Shown: one piece after another, positions 16,571 to 26,094 of the stretch
How the letters are laid out: every line of letters starts with the position of its first letter
Position numbering within the stretch: the first letter of the stretch is position 1
Source: Collinsella sp.
GTDB taxonomy: Bacteria > Actinomycetota > Coriobacteriia > Coriobacteriales > Coriobacteriaceae
NCBI GenBank assembly: GCA_019419555.1
Contig: DXZR01000007.1
Coordinates: forward strand, 17,157-81,156
DNA length: 64,000 nt
Reading direction: 5' to 3'
The notes under the pieces: model-generated
What the model was told of the DNA's origin: nothing
What the model saw: only the letters and a program-made list of their open reading frames with translations
The model's database searches: none
Made by a program: the position numbers and the translations under genes

Positions 16571-17005
16571 ATGGACCTGTTTCTTGAGACCCCACAGCAA
16601 CAAGCCGAGCGCATGCTGCGGCAGCAGCGGCGGCTTATAGAGATGCAAATGCAAGGGGTTGCCAACCAGGCGCCCGTGCAAAACGTCGTGCCCGCTGCTG
16701 TACCTGCAGCCGTGCCCGGGTGCGAATCGGCACCAGAGGCCTATTCCGTACAGCAAGATTCATATGCGCAGGAGCTCGCGTTCGACAAGCGTCGTGCGCG
16801 TTGTCGCCGCGTGGGCCAGCGCCTGCGCACATTGGCGATGATCGTGCTCATTCCGCTAGGACTTGCGGCAATCTTCTTGGCCTCATATGCCCTCACGTGC
16901 ATTCTCAACGGTGCCTCGCCCAATGAGGTGCTCCAGCATCTAGCGGCCCTGGGCCAGCGCCTAGGCGATGTCGCAACAACCATCCGCGCCGGCTGGGAGA
17001 GTTAG
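16571..17005 (+). CDS. Small hypothetical single-pass membrane protein
   Basis: This 144-residue protein has no recognised family. The N-terminal third is Gln-rich and probably helical (PQQQAERMLRQQRRLIEMQMQ). A Val/Ala/Pro-rich linker and a basic patch (DKRRARCRRVGQRLR, about residues 78-92) precede one membrane helix (TLAMIVLIPLGLAAIFLASYAL, about 93-114) and a short outer tail. The start at 16571 follows TTGGAGG. It is monocistronic. The pattern suggests an inner-leaflet anchored protein with its N-terminus in the cytoplasm. Confidence 0.65.
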   Translation: MDLFLETPQQQAERMLRQQRRLIEMQMQGVANQAPVQNVVPAAVPAAVPGCESAPEAYSVQQDSYAQELAFDKRRARCRRVGQRLRTLAMIVLIPLGLAAIFLASYALTCILNGASPNEVLQHLAALGQRLGDVATTIRAGWES

Positions 17006-17128
17006 CGTTTGTCACATTAGGACTTCCAGGGTGTACGAATTATCGCCACGAGCAGAATTCTTGCATCCTGTGGGTCCTGTCGTGCGACTGAATAGTATTA
17101 TTGAAGATAAATAATAATAGGATTTGCT

Positions 17129-17659
17129 ATGTATAAGCAGGATTTAGAGCAGACTCTTTTGGGCATTGACGAAGAGGCGGAGCTGGAAATAGGTCCAAGA
17201 GACGACAGGCCGAACGTTGTATTGGTGGGAGGAAGCGCCTTCATGCTAAACGATGTGACGAATCGTCCGGTTACACATGACATCGATGTGTTTGAGGCGG
17301 ACAGGTGCCTCCGCGAGATCATAGCTCGATACCCCGAGGTGAATGGTATGGCGGTGGCATATTGTAATCAGATGCCATTCAATTACGAAGATCGTTTGAT
17401 CCCCTTGGATATTGGGGCGCGTTTTATCAGGTACTTTACGCCATCCTTGGAGGACCTGGCGGTAATGAAGCTCTATGCCTTCCGTCCGAACGACATCATC
17501 GATCTTCATAGTCAGGCATTCGTCGACCGACTTGATTGGGGGCTGCTCGAACGGCTTATATTCGACGAGGGAGAAGCACTGGCGTCGTCGCCTTCGGAGC
17601 GGAGTTATCAAGAGATGGTCTGTGCATACAGGCAATACAAAAAGGAGGTGCTCGGTTGA
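17129..17659 (+). CDS. Nucleotidyltransferase-like protein (DUF6036-type), putative toxin
   Basis: This 176-residue protein shows the minimal nucleotidyltransferase pattern: VLVGGSAFMLNDV (about residues 31-43), then THDIDVFEAD with the DxD metal pair (about 50-59), and a later acidic strand IPLDIGARF. SLEDLAVMKLYAFRPNDIIDL is typical of DUF6036/AbiEii-like proteins. Its GC content is visibly lower than its neighbours. The stop overlaps the start of the next gene, so the two are coupled. Family members include toxins of type IV-like and MNT systems that modify tRNA or other targets. A toxin role is inferred from the pairing, not shown. Confidence 0.7.
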   Translation: MYKQDLEQTLLGIDEEAELEIGPRDDRPNVVLVGGSAFMLNDVTNRPVTHDIDVFEADRCLREIIARYPEVNGMAVAYCNQMPFNYEDRLIPLDIGARFIRYFTPSLEDLAVMKLYAFRPNDIIDLHSQAFVDRLDWGLLERLIFDEGEALASSPSERSYQEMVCAYRQYKKEVLG

Positions 17660-18219
17660 ATCTGACCTTTGAGGGATTCTTAAAAGGCTATTGCCGAGAG
17701 CTATCCGGACAGCAGTCGCTCAGTTTTAGAAAACTGGTTAAGCAAGCGACGACGGTTGCGCCGCGCGTGGCGGAGCCCCTGTTTTTGCTCGCTTTGGCAC
17801 AGGGTAAAGCCGAATACGTTCTGGGCTTATCCGAGGGTTCGTGGATGGAAGAGGGTTACCGAGGCGTTTTGTCCTTGTACGCCCAAACGGGTAGCCTGGC
17901 ATCTCTATGCGCCGAGGATAAACTTCCTAATCGTTATGCCAACGTTTGGCGTGCGTATAGAGCGGTGAAGGAAAAGCCAGTGGCGGACAGAAGGATCAAC
18001 GCCCTGATGCGAAAAAGAACGTTGGGAGCGCTAGAGGAATCGGGCGTAACGCGCTACGGTCTCTGCCGCGATTTGAATCTGAATAAGGGAAACGTGTACG
18101 CATATTTAGCCGGTGATGACTCAAAGGTGAGCAGGGAGACGGCGCGTCGCATTATGGAATATGCGGAGGAGAGGGGCGCCCAAGAAGGGACCGGGCGCCC
18201 GGTGCGTATGGCGGGGTAA
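17656..18219 (+). CDS. Helix-turn-helix partner of the nucleotidyltransferase, putative antitoxin
   Basis: This 187-residue protein starts at TTG 17656, overlapping the upstream TGA; AAAGGAGGTG ends 5 bases before it, which fixes this unusual start. The first 130 residues are helical with no recognised domain (FRKLVKQATTVAPRVAEPLFLLAL). The last 50 contain an XRE-like HTH: SGVTRYGLCRDLNLNKGNVYAYLAGDDS. A small operon of nucleotidyltransferase plus HTH protein, AT-rich and isolated, matches toxin-antitoxin organisation, with gene order reversed relative to abiEi-abiEii. The HTH would autoregulate. Confidence 0.65.
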   Translation: MNLTFEGFLKGYCRELSGQQSLSFRKLVKQATTVAPRVAEPLFLLALAQGKAEYVLGLSEGSWMEEGYRGVLSLYAQTGSLASLCAEDKLPNRYANVWRAYRAVKEKPVADRRINALMRKRTLGALEESGVTRYGLCRDLNLNKGNVYAYLAGDDSKVSRETARRIMEYAEERGAQEGTGRPVRMAG

Positions 18220-18270
18220 GATTGATCGCGGTTTTGATTGGTGTTCGATTGGGTTTGTTGGGCGGAGTTT

Positions 18271-19626
18271 ATGTCTGCTATTGATATTGTGCTTGTTGTG
18301 ATCGCCTTGGTGGCGGTGGGGGTTGCTGTGGCTTGCGCCCTCCAGCTCAAGAGCCTGCGTGCCGAGTTGCGGGAGCGTGGCGACAGTAGCGCGGAAACGC
18401 TGGCAGCACTCGAGCAGGCCAACAACGCGCTCGATGCCCTGAACGTCGCGCTGGCCGAAACTCGCCGCACGGCCAATGCCATCGCGCAGCAGCAGACGAC
18501 AGATGCGGCCGTGGAGCAGCAACGTTACCTGACCATCGCACGTGAGTTTTCGCAAGCTGGTGACCGGATGGATGACCTGCGCCGCGAGACGGCCCAACAG
18601 CTCGGTGCCAACCGCGAGGGTATCGAGCATCGCCTGGACAAGGTGCGCGAAACGGTCGATGCTCAGCTGGGCGCCATCCGCAAAGACAACAACGTGCAGC
18701 TCGATCAAATGCGTGCGACGGTGGACGAGAAGCTCTCCCGCACGCTCAACGACCGACTGTCGGCATCGTTTAAGCAGGTGAGCGACCAGCTCGAGGCCGT
18801 GTACAAGGGCCTGGGCGACATGCAGTCCATCGCCACCGGCGTGGGCGACCTTAAGCGCGTGCTGGGCAACGTGAAGGCGCGTGGCATTTTGGGCGAGGTG
18901 CAGCTGGGTGCAATTCTGGCGGACATCCTTACGCCCGACCAGTATCTGGAAAACGTCGCCACCAAGCCCGGCGCTTCGGAGCGCGTGGAGTTTGCCGTCA
19001 AACTGCCGGTGGACGAGGGCGACCCCGTGCTGCTGCCAATCGATTCCAAGTTTCCGGGCGATGCGTACGAGCACCTGCTCGATGCGCAGGAGTCGGGCGA
19101 TGCGGATGCCGTTGCCGCCGCGCGCAAAACACTCGACATGATGGTGAAGCGCGAGGCGAAGGACATCTGCGAAAAGTATCTGAGCGTGCCCGCAACGACC
19201 AACTTTGGCATCCTGTTCGTGCCGTTTGAGGGCCTGTATGCCGAGATCGTCAGCCGTCCCGGTCTTATCGAGACCCTGGGCCGCGACTACCACGTCAACG
19301 TTGCCGGCCCCAGCACCATGGCGGCCATCCTCAACAGTCTGCAGATGAGCTATCAGACGTTTAAGTTGCAAAAACGTACCGACGACGTGCTGCGCGTGCT
19401 CTCCGCCGTCAAGGCCGAGCTGCCGCGCTATCAAAAGGCGCTGCGCCGCGCCCAGCAGCAGATCGAGACCGCGGGCAAAACGGTCGAGGGCATCATCACC
19501 ACACGCACCAACGTCATGGAGCGCAAGCTCAAGGACATCGACGCGTTGGAAGATGCTGGCCAAGCCGACGAGATCTTGGGGCTCATGTCCGCCGGCCTGC
19601 TCGCAGATCAAGAGGACGAGGACTAG
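18271..19626 (+). CDS. rmuC: DNA recombination protein RmuC
   Basis: This protein of about 451 residues has the RmuC layout. An N-terminal membrane anchor (IDIVLVVIALVAVGVAVACAL) is followed by a long coiled coil (about residues 28-190) and then the nuclease-like RmuC domain with GDLKRVLGNVKARGILGEVQLG, LPIDSKFPGDAYE and NFGILFVPFEGLYAE. RmuC limits inversions at short inverted repeats in E. coli, which is of interest in a genome rich in palindromes. ATG 18271 is chosen over an upstream TTG at 18238 because the membrane anchor begins there; its GGAG is rather close (3 bases). Confidence 0.93.
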   Translation: MSAIDIVLVVIALVAVGVAVACALQLKSLRAELRERGDSSAETLAALEQANNALDALNVALAETRRTANAIAQQQTTDAAVEQQRYLTIAREFSQAGDRMDDLRRETAQQLGANREGIEHRLDKVRETVDAQLGAIRKDNNVQLDQMRATVDEKLSRTLNDRLSASFKQVSDQLEAVYKGLGDMQSIATGVGDLKRVLGNVKARGILGEVQLGAILADILTPDQYLENVATKPGASERVEFAVKLPVDEGDPVLLPIDSKFPGDAYEHLLDAQESGDADAVAAARKTLDMMVKREAKDICEKYLSVPATTNFGILFVPFEGLYAEIVSRPGLIETLGRDYHVNVAGPSTMAAILNSLQMSYQTFKLQKRTDDVLRVLSAVKAELPRYQKALRRAQQQIETAGKTVEGIITTRTNVMERKLKDIDALEDAGQADEILGLMSAGLLADQEDED

Positions 19627-19635
19627 CTGCAACGG

Positions 19636-19677
19636 GCGGCGGGGCGCCAGCGCAAACGCGGGCGCCCCGCCGCTTTT
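19636..19677 (+). terminator. Terminator after rmuC
   Basis: GCGGCGGGGCGCC (19636-19648) pairs with GGCGCCCCGCCGC (19661-19673), followed by TTTT. Confidence 0.85.
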
Positions 19678-19752
19678 CGTATCGCACTTGCCTGGAGCAT
19701 GCTCCAATGTGCAACAATGGCTGTTCGACCTGCCGGATGCGAAAGGAAGTCC

Positions 19753-21555
19753 ATGTCTCAGAGAAGCACCAGTCCGCTTAAGCGCTCGACCGTGCGCCGT
19801 ACACTCCGGCGTTTTTGGGATGTCACACGCACGCAGCCGCTGATCGTCTTTCTCTCGGTGTTCTCGTCGGCGGGTTACATCTTTTTGCTTACCTTTGCCA
19901 ACACCTATGTGATGGCGCTTATCGTCGACCGCGTCCAGGCCGGTCCCGTGGCGGGCGACCAGGTGTTTGAGGTCTTCGGCCCCTACATCCTGGCGCTCGT
20001 ACTCGTTAATCTGGTGGGCCAGATTCTTTCCAAGCTGCAGGACTACACCGTCTACAAGCTCGAGATCGCGGGCAACTATCACCTGGCGCGCCTGTGCTTC
20101 GACACGCTCTCCAACCAATCCATGACATTCCATACCAGCCGCTTTGGCGGATCGCTTGTGAGCCAGACGAGCCGTTTTATGAGCGGCTACACGGGCCTGG
20201 TGGACGTAACGGTGTATTCGCTCATCCCCACCATCACCTCGGTCATCTGCACCGTGGCCGCACTCGCCCCGGTGGTGCCCACGTTTACCGTGATCCTGGT
20301 GGGTATCATGGTCGTCTACATCGCGTTTGTCTGGCTCATGTACAAGCGCATCATGCCGCTTTCGGCCGCGACGTCTGCCGCGCAGAACAAGCTGTCGGGC
20401 GTGCTGTCCGACGCGGTCACGAACATTCTGGCCGTTAAGACCTGCGGGCGCGAGGACTTTGAGCGCGACCTGTTCGATGCCGCCGACCGCGCCGCGCGCG
20501 ACGCCGAGACCGTCTCGATGCACGCCATGATGCAGCGCAACTTTACGACCTCGGGCCTTATCGTCATCACCATGGCCGTGGTGAGCGTGTTCGTGGCGGG
20601 CGGCAACGCGTGGTTTGGCATCTCGGCCGGTGCACTCGTCATGATCTTTACCTACACGTACAACCTCACCATGCGCCTGAACTACGTGAGCTCCATGATG
20701 CAGCGCATCAACCGCGCGCTGGGCGACGCCGCCGAGATGACGCGCGTGCTGGACGAGCCGCGCCTAGTAGCAGACGACCCGGACGCACCCGAGCTCAAAG
20801 TGCGCGAGGGAGCGATCGATTTTGAGCACCTGAGCTTTGCGTACCGTGACGCTGCGGCGGGTGAGAGCGTGTTCGACGACCTGACGCTCCATGTGGCGGC
20901 AGGCCAGCGCGTGGGCTTGGTGGGCAAATCTGGTTCGGGCAAGACGACGCTCACCAAGTTGCTGCTACGCCTGGACGACGTGCAGGGCGGCCGCGTGCTC
21001 GTCGATGGTCAGGATGTCTCGCGCTGCACGCAGCAGAGCCTGCGTCGCCAGGTTGCCTACGTGCCGCAGGAGGCGCTGCTGTTCCACCGCTCCATCCGCG
21101 AGAACATCGCCTACGGACGTCCCGACGCCACCGACGAGCAGATTCGCGAGGCCGCTCGTCTGGCCAATGCCCTGGAGTTTATCGACCGCTTGCCCCGTGG
21201 CTTTGACACCATGGTGGGTGAGCGCGGCGTGAAGCTTTCGGGCGGCCAGCGTCAGCGCGTGGCCATTGCGCGCGCGATTCTAACGGACGCTCCGATTCTG
21301 GTGCTCGACGAAGCGACCTCTGCCCTGGACAGCGAGTCCGAGGCGCTGGTGCAGGAGGCGCTCGAAAACCTGATGCGCGGGCGCACCTCCATTGTGGTGG
21401 CGCATCGCCTGTCCACCGTGGCGGCGCTCGACCGCATCGTGGTGCTGGCGGACGGCGAGATCGTCGAGGATGGTACGCATGCACAGCTCGTCGAGGCGGG
21501 CGGCGAGTACGCGAGCCTGTGGAGCCGCCAAACCGGCGCATTCTTGGAGGCTTAA
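19753..21555 (+). CDS. ABC transporter, fused permease and ATPase
   Basis: This 600-residue half-transporter is expected to work as a homodimer in the membrane. The N-terminal exporter-type transmembrane domain has six helices (about residues 30-310). The nucleotide-binding domain has Walker A GKSGSGKTT (near 396-404), Q-loop YVPQEALLF, signature LSGGQRQRVAIARAI, Walker B ILVLDEATSALD and switch histidine VVAHRLST. The type is lipid, peptide or drug export. GAAAGGAAG precedes the ATG at 19753. It is a single half-transporter without a partner gene. Substrate unknown. Confidence 0.92.
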   Translation: MSQRSTSPLKRSTVRRTLRRFWDVTRTQPLIVFLSVFSSAGYIFLLTFANTYVMALIVDRVQAGPVAGDQVFEVFGPYILALVLVNLVGQILSKLQDYTVYKLEIAGNYHLARLCFDTLSNQSMTFHTSRFGGSLVSQTSRFMSGYTGLVDVTVYSLIPTITSVICTVAALAPVVPTFTVILVGIMVVYIAFVWLMYKRIMPLSAATSAAQNKLSGVLSDAVTNILAVKTCGREDFERDLFDAADRAARDAETVSMHAMMQRNFTTSGLIVITMAVVSVFVAGGNAWFGISAGALVMIFTYTYNLTMRLNYVSSMMQRINRALGDAAEMTRVLDEPRLVADDPDAPELKVREGAIDFEHLSFAYRDAAAGESVFDDLTLHVAAGQRVGLVGKSGSGKTTLTKLLLRLDDVQGGRVLVDGQDVSRCTQQSLRRQVAYVPQEALLFHRSIRENIAYGRPDATDEQIREAARLANALEFIDRLPRGFDTMVGERGVKLSGGQRQRVAIARAILTDAPILVLDEATSALDSESEALVQEALENLMRGRTSIVVAHRLSTVAALDRIVVLADGEIVEDGTHAQLVEAGGEYASLWSRQTGAFLEA

Positions 21556-21618
21556 GGTCCCCGGGCGTGGGACAATCGTTCCCGTGAAGTAATGTTTTTG
21601 CCGAGCCGAGGAGTCGTT

Positions 21619-22284
21619 ATGCCACGCGAGACCAATGCCGCCAAACGCGAGCGCGCCATCGAGGTGTGCGAGCGCCTCAACCGTCGCTATGGCCCGGTTG
21701 AGTGCTTTTTGGACCACGAGAACCCCTTTCGCCTGCTGATCGCAGTGCTGCTCTCGGCGCAGACGACCGATGCACAGGTTAACAAGGTGACGCCGCGGCT
21801 GTTTGCCCAGTGGCCCACGCCCGAGGCCATGGCCGGCGCGAGTGTTGCCGACGTGGCGGACACGATCAAGTCGCTCGGCTTCTATAAGAGTAAAGCCAAG
21901 CATGCCGTGGAGGCCGCCCAGATGATCGTCGCCGATTACGACGGTGTGGTGCCGGCGGACATGAAGGAGCTCGTCAAACTGCCAGGCGTGGGGCGCAAGA
22001 CGGCGAACATTGTGCTCAACGTGGGGTACGGCATTGTGGAGGGCATTGCGGTGGATACGCACGTCAACCGCATTGCGCACCGCCTGATGCTGAGCCCCAA
22101 GACGCACGCCAAGGAACCGCTCAAGACCGAGCAGGACCTGCTCAAGATCTTGCCGCACGAGTATTGGGAGTCGGTCAACCACCAGTGGATTACCTTCGGC
22201 CGCGAGATCTGCGATGCCCGCAAGCCCAAATGCGACGAATGCCCGCTGGCAGACCTTTGCCCCAGCGTGCGCGTTTTGGGGTAG
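21619..22284 (+). CDS. nth: Endonuclease III
   Basis: This 221-residue bifunctional DNA glycosylase/AP lyase removes oxidised pyrimidines. It has LLSAQTTDAQVNKVTP (about residues 44-59), the helix-hairpin-helix LPGVGRKTANIVLNV with the catalytic lysine (near 114-128), and VDTHVNRIAHRL with the catalytic aspartate (near 144-155). It also has the Fe-S ligands in CDARKPKCDECPLADLC (C-X6-C-X2-C-X5-C) that the MutY-like protein at 13644 lacks. GAGGAGT precedes ATG 21619. Length and motifs are standard. Confidence 0.96.
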   Translation: MPRETNAAKRERAIEVCERLNRRYGPVECFLDHENPFRLLIAVLLSAQTTDAQVNKVTPRLFAQWPTPEAMAGASVADVADTIKSLGFYKSKAKHAVEAAQMIVADYDGVVPADMKELVKLPGVGRKTANIVLNVGYGIVEGIAVDTHVNRIAHRLMLSPKTHAKEPLKTEQDLLKILPHEYWESVNHQWITFGREICDARKPKCDECPLADLCPSVRVLG

Positions 22285-22352
22285 CGCCGCGGCGTGCATC
22301 GGCGTGCGCGCCCTATGCGCTACCATGGCAATCAATGAATTTTGACGAACGA

Positions 22353-22380
22353 CCCGCCGAGCTTGCCCCGGCGGGCTTTT
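22353..22380 (+). terminator. Terminator between nth and mfd
   Basis: CCCGCCG (22353-22359) pairs with CGGCGGG (22369-22375), followed by CTTTT. Confidence 0.65.
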
Positions 22381-22405
22381 GGCGTTGCGATGCCGGAGGA
22401 ACAGC

Positions 22406-25400
22406 ATGCTCATTCACCGTATAGCCGCGCAGCTCTACACTGCCGAGGCCCTGCAGACCGTCGAGGCCGGACTCGATGCCGGCGAGGACGTAACGCTGGC
22501 CGTGTCGCAGTCGGGTCGCACGCTTATGGCGGCTGCGCAGTTTGCGCGCCGTCCGCGCCCCACGGTCTACATCGTGAGCGGCGAGGACGCGGCCGATCGA
22601 GCCGCGCGTAGCCTGGCCGCCTATGTGGGCCTGGCGCATGTGTGCCGCTTCCCCGAGCGCAAGGACTACCCCTGGCGCGAGCAGGCGCCCGATGATGCCG
22701 TGGTAGCCCAGCGCTGCGAGGCGCTTGGGCGCATCGTGCGCGGCGACAACTGCATCATGGTCGCCTCAGCCCGCGCGCTGCTGCGCTGCGTGCCGCCGGT
22801 CGAGAGTCGCTATTGGGAGTCCACCACTTTTGCGGTGGGCGAGGAGATTCCTTTTGACGAGGTGCCGCAGCGCCTGGTGGGCATGGGCTACACCAATGCC
22901 GGCGCCGCCGATGCGCCCGGTCTGTTTCGCGTGCACGGCGACACCGTCGAGGTGTTTCCCGCACAGGAAAAGGCGCCCGTGCGCATCGAGTTCTTCGGCG
23001 ACGAGATCGACCGCATCCGCCGCATGGTGAGCTCCACGGGCCAAACTATCGGCAACGAGGACAGTATCGAGATCTTCCCGTGCCGCGAGTTGGCGCTTAC
23101 CGACGAGGCCGTCCACAACATGCATGTGGCGCTCTACCGCGCAAGCCAGAGCGATAGCAAGCTGGCGGCGCTGCTCGAGATGGTGGATGCACGCATCGTC
23201 ACGCCCGAGCTCGACCGCTTTTTGCCGGTGATGTACGGCCAGACCGTAAGCCCGCTGGCACATGTGGGCGGCAAGGCACTCGTGGTTTTGTCCGAGCCGC
23301 GCTCGCTGTTCGACGATTGCCTGCGCGCCTACGAGGATATCGAGGCGCGTGCCGGCGAGGCGGGGATTGACCGACTGGATGGCCTGTATGTACGTGCCCA
23401 GCAGCTCGATTTTGGTGCTCAGCAGCGCCTGAACTATGTGAGCCTCATCCGTGCCGGCGGCGCGGTGACGGCGGAGCTCAAGATTGAGCAGCCGGCCATC
23501 GCGGGCTCGGACAATCGCTTTATGACGCGCATTCAGGAAGTCGTAGGCAAGCGCTACGCCTGCGTGTTTGCCATTCCCGACCGCGGGGCGCGCGAGTCGA
23601 TGGAGCTCACCTTTGGCGACGAGAGCATTACCTTTGAGGAATCGCTGACCGCGGCGCCCGAAAATGTCGGCGCTATCGGCGACCGCGTTCGCGTGGCAGC
23701 GGCGGATTCCGCCGACCGTGCCGCACGCCAGGAGGCCCATGCTTCCATTCGCGAGCGTAAGGCCGACGCGCTCAACGCCCGCTCGCTCGAGGCGGGCGCC
23801 GCGCAGGCTGCCGCCGGCGCTGCCGTGCCCACCATCTCGCGCGGGCGCGTGACCTTTGTCGATGCCGCCCTGCCGCAGGGCGTGGTGGTGCCCGATGCCA
23901 ACCTGGCCGTGTTCTCGATCGCCGACCTCAATGCCCGCATGGATGCCAACCGCGCGCGCAGCCGCCGCAAGGTTGACATTACGCAGATCACCTTCCCGTT
24001 TAAGCCGGGCGACTACGTGGTGCACGCTACCCACGGCATCGCGCTCTTTAGCGAGATCGCGCGCCAGGAAGTGGGCGGCAAGGAGCGCGACTACTTTTTG
24101 CTGGAATATGCCGACGGCGACAAGCTCTACGTGCCGCTCGAGCAGGTCGACCGCATCACACGCTATGTTGGCCCCGACGGCGACAAGCCGCGCCTGACCA
24201 GGCTCAACACTGCCGACTGGACGCGTGCCACCAATAAGGCGCGCAAGAATGCCAAAAAGCTGGCGTTTGACCTGGTCGACCTGTATACGCGCCGCTCGTC
24301 GATCGCAGGCATCGCCTGCCCGCCCGATACGCCCGAGCAGATCGAGATGGAGCAGAGCTTTCCCTACGACGAGACGCGCGACCAGCTGGAGGCTATCGCC
24401 GACATCAAGGCCGACATGGAGGCGCCCAAGCCCATGGACCGCCTGCTGTGCGGCGACGTGGGTTTCGGCAAGACCGAGGTTGCCCTGCGCGCGGCGTTTA
24501 AGTGCGTGGACTCCGGCCGCCAGGTCATGGTGCTCTGCCCCACGACCATTCTTGCCCAGCAGCACTACGAGACGTTCTTTGAGCGCTTTGCCCCGTTTGG
24601 CCTTGAGGTCGAGGTGCTCAGCCGTTTCCGCACGCCGGCGCAGCAAAAGCGCGCGCTCAAGGCGTTTGCCGAGGGCACGATCGACGTGCTCATCGGCACG
24701 CATCGTCTGCTTTCGGCCGACGTGAACCCCAAGAACCTGGGCCTGGTGATCATCGACGAGGAGCAGCGCTTTGGCGTGCAGCACAAGGAGCAGCTCAAGA
24801 ACCTGCGCGAGCAGATTGACGTGCTCACGCTTTCGGCAACGCCTATTCCGCGAACCATGCAGATGGCCACGAGCGGCGTGCGCGACATGAGCCTGATCAC
24901 CACACCGCCCACCGGGCGTCGTCCCGTGATCGTGCACGTGGGGGAGTACGACCCCGATGTGGTGAGTGCGGCGATTCGCCTGGAGGTGGGCCGCGGCGGT
25001 CAGGTGTATTACGTGTCCAACCGCGTCAAGACCATCGACGACGCCGTGGCGCGCGTACACGAGGCCGCGCCCGAGGCGCGCGTGGGCGTGGCGCACGGCA
25101 AGATGAGCCCGCGCGAGGTCGAGGACGTGATGATCGAGTTCGCGACCAAAAAGATCGACGTGCTCATCGCCACGGCCATCGTGGAGAGCGGCATCGACAA
25201 CGCGACCGCCAACACGCTCATCATCGAGGATTCGCAGCGTCTGGGTCTGGCACAGCTCTACCAGCTCAAGGGCCGTGTGGGCCGTTCTGCCACGCAGGCG
25301 TACGCGTACTTTATGTTCCCCGGCGAGCTGCCGCTCACCGAGGAGGCGACGGCGCGCCTGACCGCACTGTCCGAGTTCCAAGACCTGGGCAGCGGCATGC

Positions 25401-26038
25401 GCATTGCCATGCGCGACCTGGAGATTCGCGGCGCCGGCTCGCTTATGGGGGCCGAGCAGCACGGCAACCTGTCGAGCGTGGGCTTTGACCTGTTTACGCA
25501 GATGCTGGGCCAAGCTGTGGCCGAGGCGCGCGGCGATGACGACGCCGGCGTGGAGGCGGCGAGCGTGGGCATCAACCTGCCGGCCGACTACTTCTTGTCC
25601 GAGGAGTACCTGCCGGCGGTGGATCAGCGCGTGCTCGTGTACCGTAAGCTCGCAGCGGCCGAGGACCTGGAGAGCATCGATGAGGTGCAGGAAGAGACCG
25701 AGGCCGCGCATGGCGAGCTGCCGTTGGCGGGACTCAACCTGTTCAACCGCGCGCGCATCCGCATTCGCGGCGAGCGCCTAGGGCTCGAGAGCGTCACGCT
25801 CAGTGGCGGTCGCATCACGTTTTTGGGCGTCAACGTGCCCAAGAAGGTGGCCTTTGAGCTAAAGACCCGCTATGGCGCGGTGAACTTCCCCAAGAGCCGC
25901 AAACTGTCGGTGCCCTACAAGGCGGGCGCCGGCGCGGGCAGCGGCCTGGGTCGCGGTCTCGACGCCAACGACGGTACCGGCCCCGTGGCCGCGGCACTCA
26001 TGCTGTTGCAGCAGTTGGGTGCGAGCGACGACGACTAA
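22406..26038 (+). CDS. mfd: Transcription-repair coupling factor Mfd
   Basis: This protein of about 1,210 residues removes stalled RNA polymerase and recruits UvrA. Domains in order: a UvrB-like N-terminal module (first 350 residues), a linker, the RNA polymerase-interacting CarD-like domain beginning KPGDYVVHATHGIALF (near 535), and the RecG-like helicase. The helicase has GDVGFGKTEVALRAAF (Walker A), IIDEEQRFGVQHKE (DEEQ box), LSATPIPRTMQM, and GRVGRSATQAYAYFM. The TRCF C-terminal domain follows, including GINLPADYFLSEEYLP. Full length. ATG 22406 is preceded by GGAGGAAC. Confidence 0.97.
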   Translation: MLIHRIAAQLYTAEALQTVEAGLDAGEDVTLAVSQSGRTLMAAAQFARRPRPTVYIVSGEDAADRAARSLAAYVGLAHVCRFPERKDYPWREQAPDDAVVAQRCEALGRIVRGDNCIMVASARALLRCVPPVESRYWESTTFAVGEEIPFDEVPQRLVGMGYTNAGAADAPGLFRVHGDTVEVFPAQEKAPVRIEFFGDEIDRIRRMVSSTGQTIGNEDSIEIFPCRELALTDEAVHNMHVALYRASQSDSKLAALLEMVDARIVTPELDRFLPVMYGQTVSPLAHVGGKALVVLSEPRSLFDDCLRAYEDIEARAGEAGIDRLDGLYVRAQQLDFGAQQRLNYVSLIRAGGAVTAELKIEQPAIAGSDNRFMTRIQEVVGKRYACVFAIPDRGARESMELTFGDESITFEESLTAAPENVGAIGDRVRVAAADSADRAARQEAHASIRERKADALNARSLEAGAAQAAAGAAVPTISRGRVTFVDAALPQGVVVPDANLAVFSIADLNARMDANRARSRRKVDITQITFPFKPGDYVVHATHGIALFSEIARQEVGGKERDYFLLEYADGDKLYVPLEQVDRITRYVGPDGDKPRLTRLNTADWTRATNKARKNAKKLAFDLVDLYTRRSSIAGIACPPDTPEQIEMEQSFPYDETRDQLEAIADIKADMEAPKPMDRLLCGDVGFGKTEVALRAAFKCVDSGRQVMVLCPTTILAQQHYETFFERFAPFGLEVEVLSRFRTPAQQKRALKAFAEGTIDVLIGTHRLLSADVNPKNLGLVIIDEEQRFGVQHKEQLKNLREQIDVLTLSATPIPRTMQMATSGVRDMSLITTPPTGRRPVIVHVGEYDPDVVSAAIRLEVGRGGQVYYVSNRVKTIDDAVARVHEAAPEARVGVAHGKMSPREVEDVMIEFATKKIDVLIATAIVESGIDNATANTLIIEDSQRLGLAQLYQLKGRVGRSATQAYAYFMFPGELPLTEEATARLTALSEFQDLGSGMRIAMRDLEIRGAGSLMGAEQHGNLSSVGFDLFTQMLGQAVAEARGDDDAGVEAASVGINLPADYFLSEEYLPAVDQRVLVYRKLAAAEDLESIDEVQEETEAAHGELPLAGLNLFNRARIRIRGERLGLESVTLSGGRITFLGVNVPKKVAFELKTRYGAVNFPKSRKLSVPYKAGAGAGSGLGRGLDANDGTGPVAAALMLLQQLGASDDD

Positions 26039-26094
26039 CGGGGCGACGCTGCAAACGCCCCATTTGGGCACTCTGGTTCCATCGAAAGGAAAGC

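Noticed and set aside
22766..25711. A 981-residue antisense frame within mfd
   Set aside because: Mirror frame of a full-length Mfd with all motifs; long antisense frames are common at this GC content.
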